A program made the translations under genes and the position numbers. 11,595 bases of DNA from Bacteroidota bacterium (lineage in GTDB: Bacteria; Bacteroidota; Bacteroidia; Bacteroidales; JADFUO01): NCBI GenBank assembly GCA_030614305.1, contig JAUWKH010000021.1:1-11595 (forward strand). Reading direction: 5' to 3'. Under the pieces are notes generated by a model. That model saw only the letters and a list, made by a program, of their open reading frames with translations. It was not told the origin of the DNA and ran no database searches. Positions 1 through 4,911 of this stretch are shown here, piece after piece (position 1 is the stretch's first letter; every line of letters begins with the position of its first letter).

Positions 1-45
1 AAGCGTGATAATAAAAATAAGAATGATGAAGATTGCTTTTCTCAT
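1..45 (-). CDS. 5' end of a secreted-protein gene (partial), possibly DUF4835
   Basis: An ATG at 45 opens a minus-strand frame that stays open to the window edge and reads MRKAIFIILIFIITL. Two basic residues followed by an unbroken hydrophobic run is the start of a signal peptide or membrane anchor. It lies 24 bp downstream of the coaBC stop, on the same strand, so it is probably co-transcribed with it. In many Bacteroidota the gene after coaBC is a DUF4835 secreted protein followed by recN; that identity is inferred from position only, since 15 residues cannot show it. No Shine-Dalgarno sequence is present, which is usual in this phylum. Confidence 0.6.
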   Translation of the reverse strand, partial: MRKAIFIILIFIITL

Positions 46-69
46 AAATCTTTTATTTAAGTAATTATC

Positions 70-1281
70 TTAATCTTGCTCCCTATCAATAATATACGAT
101 ATGTTGTCAATAATATCTTTTGCAGCTTCTTTTTTGGTTTTTAAATTAAAATCAATAATTTCATTTTGCTTGTTTATAATTTTTATTTTGTTTGTTTTAA
201 ACTTAAAGCCTGCAGCTTTATCTTTTAAAGAATTTAAAACGATAAAATCAAGGTTTTTATTTTTCAGTTTTTTAACTGCATTATTAATTTCATCATCAGT
301 TTCAAGAGCAAAACCTATTAATAATTGATTTTTTCTTTTTCTTTTTCCTAATTCTGCAAGAATATCTTTAGTAGGCTTTAATTTTATTGTAGTATTAAAT
401 TTGTTTTTTTTGATCTTTTTCTCAGATGGGTTTTCAGGGGTATAATCAGCAACAGCAGCCGACATTATTGCAATATCTGCATTTTCAAATTCTTTAATAC
501 AAACATTATACATTTCAAGGGCTGAAACTACATTTGTACATATAATATTAGGATGATCAACCTTAAGATCAGTTGGGCCCGAAACAAGTGTAACCTTTGC
601 CCCTCTTTCGGCTAACTCTTCGGCAATTGAATATCCCATAATACCTGATGAAAAATTACCGATAAATCTAACAGGGTCAATTGCTTCGTAAGTAGGACCT
701 GCAGAAACCAAAACGGTTTTATCTTTCAAATCAGCTTTTTTTTTTAAATAGTTTTTAAGGATATCTAAAATAACTTCAGGTTCTTCCATTCTTCCGGCAC
801 CACATAGACCACTAGCAAGTTCGCCTTCGGCTGGGGCTATTAAATGATTTCCAAAAGATTGAAGTATTTCAATATTTCTTTTAGTAGTTGGATGAGCATA
901 CATTTTCAGGTCCATTGCAGGGGCAAAAAACACAGTGCATTTTGCTGATAGGTATGTAGTTAAAAGCAGGTTATCAGCAATTCCGGTTGCCATTTTAGCA
1001 AGTGTGTTAGCTGAAAGTGGAGCAAAAATAAAAAGATCAGCCCATAAGCCTAATTCTACATGGCTGTTCCACGTGCCATTTTTTTTCTCAAAAAAATCAT
1101 ATAAAACAGGATTTTCAGATAATGCGGAAAGTGTTAAAGGAGTAACAAAATCTTTTGCAGACTGAGTCATAACAACCTGTACTTGCGCACCTTCCTTTTT
1201 TAGTAATCTGATTAAAAAAGGAATTTTATATGCTGCAATGCTTCCTGTTATTCCAATTATTATTTTTTTACTTTTTAACAT
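70..1281 (-). CDS. coaBC: Bifunctional phosphopantothenoylcysteine decarboxylase / phosphopantothenate-cysteine ligase
   Basis: This cytoplasmic fusion enzyme makes 4'-phosphopantetheine for coenzyme A: CoaB joins cysteine to 4'-phosphopantothenate using CTP, and the FMN enzyme CoaC decarboxylates the product. The CoaC half (about 1-180) has the FMN motif GITGSIAAYK (10-19), the catalytic His74, PAMDLKM (121-127) and the substrate-clamp SGLCGAGRM with Cys160. The CoaB half (about 188-403) has SAGPTYEAIDPVRFIGN ending at Asn209, SAAVADYTP (274-282) and the KIKK motif (289-292) expected for the acyl-cytidylate step. Length (403) is normal for the family. Asp124 replaces the Asn of the classical PxMNxxMW motif. 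The start overlaps the end of the rpoZ-like gene by 14 bp, indicating translational coupling in a bamD-rpoZ-coaBC operon. Confidence 0.97.
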   Translation of the reverse strand: MLKSKKIIIGITGSIAAYKIPFLIRLLKKEGAQVQVVMTQSAKDFVTPLTLSALSENPVLYDFFEKKNGTWNSHVELGLWADLFIFAPLSANTLAKMATGIADNLLLTTYLSAKCTVFFAPAMDLKMYAHPTTKRNIEILQSFGNHLIAPAEGELASGLCGAGRMEEPEVILDILKNYLKKKADLKDKTVLVSAGPTYEAIDPVRFIGNFSSGIMGYSIAEELAERGAKVTLVSGPTDLKVDHPNIICTNVVSALEMYNVCIKEFENADIAIMSAAVADYTPENPSEKKIKKNKFNTTIKLKPTKDILAELGKRKRKNQLLIGFALETDDEINNAVKKLKNKNLDFIVLNSLKDKAAGFKFKTNKIKIINKQNEIIDFNLKTKKEAAKDIIDNISYIIDREQD

Positions 1282-1609
1282 TATCTTCTGATTCTATTTC
1301 AGGATATCTGAAATATATTTCGTCATTCAGAAACTCGTGAATTGCAATCAATGTTGCCTTTGAAAGACGTTCATAATATCTTGCAATTTCAATTTGTTCT
1401 CTGTTTTCAAAAATTTCTTCAAGACTATCTGATGGAGTAGCAAACTCCGATATTTTCCTGTCTAATTCCTCTTTCATTTCAATAGAAATCTGATTTGTTC
1501 TTTTTGATAAGATTGCTACACTTCGGTAAATATTACCGGTTTTGTTGTAAAAATCGCTTTTTTTTCTTGTTACAGTTGTAGTTTCGGTTTTAACTTTTTT
1601 ATAATCCAT
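1268..1609 (-). CDS. rpoZ: Bacteroidota-type RNA polymerase omega (RpoZ/Rpb6-like) subunit
   Basis: A 113-residue protein placed between bamD and coaBC, the usual position of the omega-like subunit of Bacteroidota. The segment TGNIYRSVAILSKRTNQIS (25-43) corresponds to the conserved omega region in which the first helix and the following basic KR pair contact the beta-prime subunit. The rest is helical and acidic, ending in EDNVKK. Omega assists assembly of beta-prime into core polymerase. It starts 21 bp after the bamD stop and overlaps coaBC by 14 bp. The sequence is far from E. coli omega, so the call rests on the conserved segment together with the gene order. Confidence 0.85.
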   Translation of the reverse strand: MDYKKVKTETTTVTRKKSDFYNKTGNIYRSVAILSKRTNQISIEMKEELDRKISEFATPSDSLEEIFENREQIEIARYYERLSKATLIAIHEFLNDEIYFRYPEIESEDNVKK

Positions 1610-1630
1610 CTGTTAATTATTATATATTTT

Positions 1631-2425
1631 TTAATTATTTAATTTTTCAAATGCATTTTCGTAAATGTTTGATGCTTCCCTCATAAAATCACTCTCAGGG
1701 AAGATTGTAAAGAAATTTTTATATGATTCAACAGTAAATGAATATCTTTCTTTCTTTTTTGATTTAATACTGTTTATTGCATATTTGTAATATGACTTAA
1801 CTATGTAAAATAATATTTCTTCTTTATATTGTGTATCGGGAAAATCCTTAATAATATTTTCAAATGAAAAAATTGAAGCTTTATAATCACCCATTTTATA
1901 ATATAATTTAGCAATTGCAAATGCTTTTGCTTCAAGCTTGGCCCATAATTTATCCATTAACTCATTGCATTCGGTTATTCGTTTACTATCAGGATACATG
2001 TTAATAAATAGTTGTAAGTCTTTTATGGCTTCATATGTATTGGTTTGATCAAGATTATATTTCGGTGAATCCAGATAAGTACAATAAGCACTCAAATAAA
2101 CACATTCCTCTGCTTTATCACTGTTAGGGAAATTTTTCACAAACCTTTTAAAATAATAACTGGCTAAAATATAATCCTGTTGTTCGTAATAACAATATGC
2201 ATAATAATAATAAAGGGTTTCGGCTTTTTTTGTACCTCTGAATACTGCAATCAAAGGATCAAATAATTGTAATGCCCTGTAATAATCACCTTTTTCGTAA
2301 TAATCAATTGCGGCTTCATATTTTGCTTCGTTATCAGCACTTTTAAGCAATTTTTGATATTTACTGCATGATATAAGTGCAACAGAGCTAATTAGAAACA
2401 GAAAGAATATAAGTTTTTTAAACAT
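1631..2425 (-). CDS. bamD: Outer membrane protein assembly factor BamD (lipoprotein)
   Basis: BamD is a periplasm-facing lipoprotein of the BAM complex that folds beta-barrel proteins into the outer membrane with BamA. The 264-residue product begins with a lipoprotein signal (residues 1-19, lipobox LISC, modified Cys20). Successive tetratricopeptide helices follow: YYEKGDYYRALQLFDPLI (42-59), YYYYAYCYYEQQDYILASYYF (72-92), a unit near 131-150, YYKMGDYKASIFSFENII (175-192) and a last unit near 205-240 ending in a PESD turn. Length is close to the family norm of about 250-280. It heads the operon bamD-rpoZ-coaBC. A TAnnTTTG -7 element ends four bases before the ATG, so its message may be leaderless. 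Confidence 0.93.
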   Translation of the reverse strand: MFKKLIFFLFLISSVALISCSKYQKLLKSADNEAKYEAAIDYYEKGDYYRALQLFDPLIAVFRGTKKAETLYYYYAYCYYEQQDYILASYYFKRFVKNFPNSDKAEECVYLSAYCTYLDSPKYNLDQTNTYEAIKDLQLFINMYPDSKRITECNELMDKLWAKLEAKAFAIAKLYYKMGDYKASIFSFENIIKDFPDTQYKEEILFYIVKSYYKYAINSIKSKKKERYSFTVESYKNFFTIFPESDFMREASNIYENAFEKLNN

Positions 2426-2429
2426 TTTG

Positions 2430-2437
2430 CAAAAGTA
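2430..2437 (-). promoter_or_regulatory. Putative -7 element of the bamD operon promoter
   Basis: On the minus strand the bases read TACTTTTG, a full match to the Bacteroidota -7 consensus TAnnTTTG. It lies four bases before the bamD ATG, so transcription would begin at or within a few bases of the start codon. At the usual 19-base spacing the -33 position reads TTTT instead of TTTG. The signal peptide requires this ATG, so the start cannot simply be moved downstream. Confidence 0.5.
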
Positions 2438-2496
2438 TAATTTTTGATTGAATAAAAAAAACGTAATTGTAATTCATTTATTTTAATTCAAATTTA

Positions 2497-2527
2497 TTTG
2501 ATAATAGTGTATAAATTAATATTTTTG
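2497..2527 (+). promoter_or_regulatory. Bacteroidota-type promoter (-33/-7) of the alpha-oxoamine synthase gene
   Basis: A -33 box TTTG (2497-2500) and a -7 box TATTTTTG (2520-2527) are separated by exactly 19 bases, matching the TTTG-N19-TAnnTTTG pattern of the phylum. The expected transcription start near 2532-2534 leaves a leader of about 28 bases before the GTG at 2561. It also puts every in-frame start codon upstream of that GTG (TTG 2498, GTG 2507, TTG 2525) outside the transcript. Confidence 0.72.
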
Positions 2528-2560
2528 CCTGAAAATTTATTAACACAAAAAGTATTACAC

Positions 2561-3805
2561 GTGGATATATTTAATAAACTTGTTATCAACTTAGGTCCAT
2601 TAGGAAAATATGCCAAGCAAGCTCATGGTTATTTTACGTTTCCAAAATTAGAAGGAGAAATAGGTACCCGGATGATGTTTCAGGGAAAAGAAAGATTAAC
2701 ATGGAGTTTAAATAATTATCTTGGTTTGGCCAATCACCCGGAAGTCAGAAAAGCAGATGCAGAAGCTGCAAAAGAATGGGGTCTCGCCTACCCTATGGGT
2801 GCAAGAATGATGTCGGGGCACACAAAGTATCATGAACAACTTGAACGTGAACTTGCTGATTTTGTCGGGCGGGAAGCAGCATATCTGCTTAACTATGGTT
2901 ACCAGGGAATGGTGTCAATTATTGAATCGCTGGTTGACCGTAAGGATGTTATTGTTTATGATTCTGAAGCACATGCATGTATTATTGACGGTATGAGATT
3001 GCATTTCGGAAAAAGATTTGTTTTCCCTCACAACAATATTGAAAATTTCGAAAAACAACTTGAAAGAGCAACTAAAATTACAAACAAAACAGGCGGTGGA
3101 ATACTTGTTATTACCGAAGGTGTTTATGGAATGTCAGGCGATCTGAGTAAACTAAAAGAAATAGTTGAGTTAAAGAAAAAGTTTGATTTCAGGTTGCTTG
3201 TTGATGATGCTCACGGTTTTGGTACTATGGGCAAAACAGGTGCAGGAACCGACGAGGAGTTAGGTGTTCAGAACGGTGTAGATATTTATTTCGGAACATT
3301 TGCTAAAGCAATGGCAGGTATCGGGGCATTTGTTGCCAGTAAAAAAAATATTGTCAATTACCTGATGTATAATATGCGTTCTCAAATATTTGCCAAATCA
3401 CTTCCAATGCCAATGGTTATCGGAGCTTTAAAAAGATTAGAAATACTAAGGACACAACCCGAACATAAAGAAAAATTATGGACAATTGTCAGGGCATTAC
3501 AAAGCGGACTAAAAGAAAAAGGATTAAATATCGGCAATACTGAATCTCCGGTTACACCGGTTATTTTATCAGGAGGAGTGCCTGAAGCTTCTCAAATTAC
3601 TTTTGACTTACGTGAAAATTATAATATCTTCTGTTCAATTGTTATTTACCCTGTAGTACCCAAAGATATGATTTTACTAAGATTAATACCAACAGCAGGC
3701 CATTCATTAAATGATGTTGAATATACTGTAAATGCTTTCGATGATATTAAAAAGAAACTTGATTCCGGAAGATATTCAAGTGGTGAAATAGCAGATGTTA
3801 TGTAA
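2561..3805 (+). CDS. Alpha-oxoamine synthase family PLP enzyme (serine palmitoyltransferase / KBL / BioF-like)
   Basis: A fold-type I PLP enzyme that should condense an amino acid with an acyl-CoA, releasing CO2 and CoA. With the GTG start at 2561 it has 414 residues and begins MDIF, as I recall for Bacteroidota homologues. Numbered from that start: DSEAHACIIDG with the PLP-stacking His138, VDDAHGFG (Asp216 holds the pyridine nitrogen, His218), and TFAKAMAGIGAF with Schiff-base Lys249. A longer reading from TTG 2498 is rejected because that codon lies inside the -33 promoter box. It differs from standard members: GARMMSG where GSR is usual, and TEGVYGMSGD where TDGVFSMDGD is usual. It also differs from the Bacteroides sphingolipid enzyme as I remember it, so the substrate is left open: serine palmitoyltransferase, cysteate acyltransferase or another condensation. 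No biotin, threonine or lipid genes flank it. Confidence 0.9.
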   Translation: MDIFNKLVINLGPLGKYAKQAHGYFTFPKLEGEIGTRMMFQGKERLTWSLNNYLGLANHPEVRKADAEAAKEWGLAYPMGARMMSGHTKYHEQLERELADFVGREAAYLLNYGYQGMVSIIESLVDRKDVIVYDSEAHACIIDGMRLHFGKRFVFPHNNIENFEKQLERATKITNKTGGGILVITEGVYGMSGDLSKLKEIVELKKKFDFRLLVDDAHGFGTMGKTGAGTDEELGVQNGVDIYFGTFAKAMAGIGAFVASKKNIVNYLMYNMRSQIFAKSLPMPMVIGALKRLEILRTQPEHKEKLWTIVRALQSGLKEKGLNIGNTESPVTPVILSGGVPEASQITFDLRENYNIFCSIVIYPVVPKDMILLRLIPTAGHSLNDVEYTVNAFDDIKKKLDSGRYSSGEIADVM

Positions 3806-3810
3806 TTAAT

Positions 3811-3934
3811 AATGCGAATCAAGGGTTGAAAATACAAATTGCAGGTTTTCAGAGCCAATCCTGACAGGTTTTTAAAACCTGTCAGGATTACACCATTGAT
3901 AATCATTATAATAATCCAACTCTTGATTCACATT
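3811..3934. repeat. 124-bp concentric inverted-repeat element (MITE- or REP-like)
   Basis: Outer arms of 18 bases, 3811-3828 and 3917-3934, are inverted copies of AATGYGAATCAAGRGTTG with two differences, one of which would be a G-U pair in RNA. Inside sits a 33-base palindrome (3857-3889). The centre of the outer pair (3872.5) coincides with the centre of the inner pair (3873), so the two belong to one structure, a long hairpin with an unpaired internal loop of 28 and 27 bases. It begins five bases after the synthase stop codon. No transposase gene or clear target-site duplication is visible, so mobility is only an inference. Confidence 0.7.
3857..3889. repeat. 33-base near-perfect palindrome (core of the element)
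   Basis: The arm AATCCTGACAGGTTTT (3857-3872) is followed by one T and then its exact reverse complement (3874-3889), giving 16 perfect pairs. The core CCTGACAGG/CCTGTCAGG around a TTTTTAAAA centre resembles a palindrome I remember as recurrent between genes in Bacteroidota genomes. As RNA it would form a very stable hairpin and could protect or terminate the upstream message, although no T-run follows it directly. Confidence 0.85.
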
Positions 3935-3951
3935 AATAAGGAATGGGTTAA

Positions 3952-3980
3952 AACCTGATTCTGTCCGAATCAAGTTTTTT
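3952..3980 (+). terminator. Intrinsic-terminator-like hairpin
   Basis: AACCTGATTC (3952-3961), loop TGTCC, and GAATCAAGTT (3967-3976) pair with one C/A mismatch and run straight into a T-tract through 3980. It lies 147 bases after the synthase stop and 25 bases before the next start, and would separate the two plus-strand genes. The stem shares the octamer GAATCAAG with both outer arms of the neighbouring inverted repeat. Confidence 0.55.
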
Positions 3981-3990
3981 ATTTATCTTT

Positions 3991-3998
3991 TAACTTTA
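3991..3998 (+). promoter_or_regulatory. Weak putative -7 element before the membrane-protein gene
   Basis: TAACTTTA matches TAnnTTTG except at the last base and ends six bases before the ATG at 4005. No TTTG is found at the -33 position. The terminator-like hairpin just upstream argues that this gene needs its own promoter, but the match alone is weak in such AT-rich sequence. Confidence 0.25.
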
Positions 3999-4004
3999 GA
4001 TTAT

Positions 4005-4844
4005 ATGGTAAATTCAGAAGAAAATATATTGAATAAAAAAAACTTCTGGATTATTGTAATTAATTCAACGGTATTTTTCTTACTTGCTTATCTTTTCTTC
4101 TACCTGATTACTAAATTTGCAACAATAATTGCAGCTTCAATGTTTGATATTGAGACAACTCTATATTATTACAAAATTTCTTATAATATTGGTAAAACTC
4201 AATGGGGATTCGATTCTGTTAAGTTAATATTTAGTGCAGGCTCTATATTTGCATTGCTTTTTGGAACAATATTTATAATTATTTACAATAAAGTCTGCGA
4301 AACCGACGGATTATTAAAGATGTTTTTTCTTTGGGGATTCTTTATAGGATATTCAAATTTTTTCGGCTCAATACTAATAGGCTCAATAATTTCAAGAGGA
4401 TTCGGATATGTTCTGGATTGGACATATACAATGGATACCGCACGAATGTTAATAATAATATTTTCAATTTTGGTATTTATAATCATAGGATTTCTAACTA
4501 TAAAACCAATATTATTTTCGGCAAATTCATATTTTAACTTTCTTGATAAACCAAGAAAGAAATTCTTTATTCGAAGCCAATTAATTGTACCTTATTTTTT
4601 AGGAATTGTTATTATTTTCCTTGTAAGAATACCCAATAATCATACTAATAACTATTTTGAAATATTGACATTATTATCAATGATAGCCATCATAATCCCT
4701 GTTATTTTCAGGTATCATAATTATCCTGTTTTTTACTTCGACGAAAAACCAAAGTCAATCAATATCGGACGCAGGTATTTGATTTTTTTGATAATTTTTC
4801 TTTTTTTATTCAGGTTTGGATTATCGTTTGGGATTAGGTTTTAA
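4005..4844 (+). CDS. Seven-helix integral membrane protein of unknown function
   Basis: I do not recognise this 279-residue protein. A short polar N-terminus rich in Asn and Lys is followed by about seven hydrophobic segments, near residues 14-36, 73-95, 105-128, 148-170, 191-208, 218-235 and 257-276. Loops are short. A polar stretch of about 35 residues separates helices 1 and 2 and contains Tyr-rich YYYKISYNIGKTQWGF (54-69). Gly-rich and aromatic residues cluster in helix 3 (WGFFIGYSNFFGSILIG, 110-126), which may mark a functional core. I see no HExxH, GxGD, rhomboid or transporter signature and no soluble domain. It follows the alpha-oxoamine synthase on the same strand but is separated by a terminator-like hairpin, so a shared job is not shown. 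The ATG at 4005 starts the hydrophilic N-terminus. Confidence 0.85.
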   Translation: MVNSEENILNKKNFWIIVINSTVFFLLAYLFFYLITKFATIIAASMFDIETTLYYYKISYNIGKTQWGFDSVKLIFSAGSIFALLFGTIFIIIYNKVCETDGLLKMFFLWGFFIGYSNFFGSILIGSIISRGFGYVLDWTYTMDTARMLIIIFSILVFIIIGFLTIKPILFSANSYFNFLDKPRKKFFIRSQLIVPYFLGIVIIFLVRIPNNHTNNYFEILTLLSMIAIIIPVIFRYHNYPVFYFDEKPKSINIGRRYLIFLIIFLFLFRFGLSFGIRF

Positions 4845-4866
4845 AAAAATCCATTTGGTTTTTTAA
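4841..4866. terminator. Weak bidirectional terminator-like hairpin between convergent genes
   Basis: TTAAAAAAATCC, loop ATTT, GGTTTTTTAA forms an almost symmetrical hairpin with an A-run on one side and a T-run on the other, directly after the membrane-protein stop and 45 bases before the carboxypeptidase stop on the other strand. Only two G-C pairs support the stem, so strength is doubtful. Confidence 0.4.
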
Positions 4867-4911
4867 CAGAAATTCTAATTATATTTTATTGTGTAATCCA
4901 AACTTTTCTTA

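Noticed and set aside
2498..2560. N-terminal extension of the alpha-oxoamine synthase from TTG 2498
   Set aside because: The TTG is part of the -33 box and the codons lie over promoter and leader; homologues as remembered begin at the residue encoded at 2561.
3646..3906. Minus-strand 86-codon open frame across the synthase end and the palindrome
   Set aside because: It is antisense to a well-supported gene, is made partly of the palindromic repeat, and has no recognisable features.
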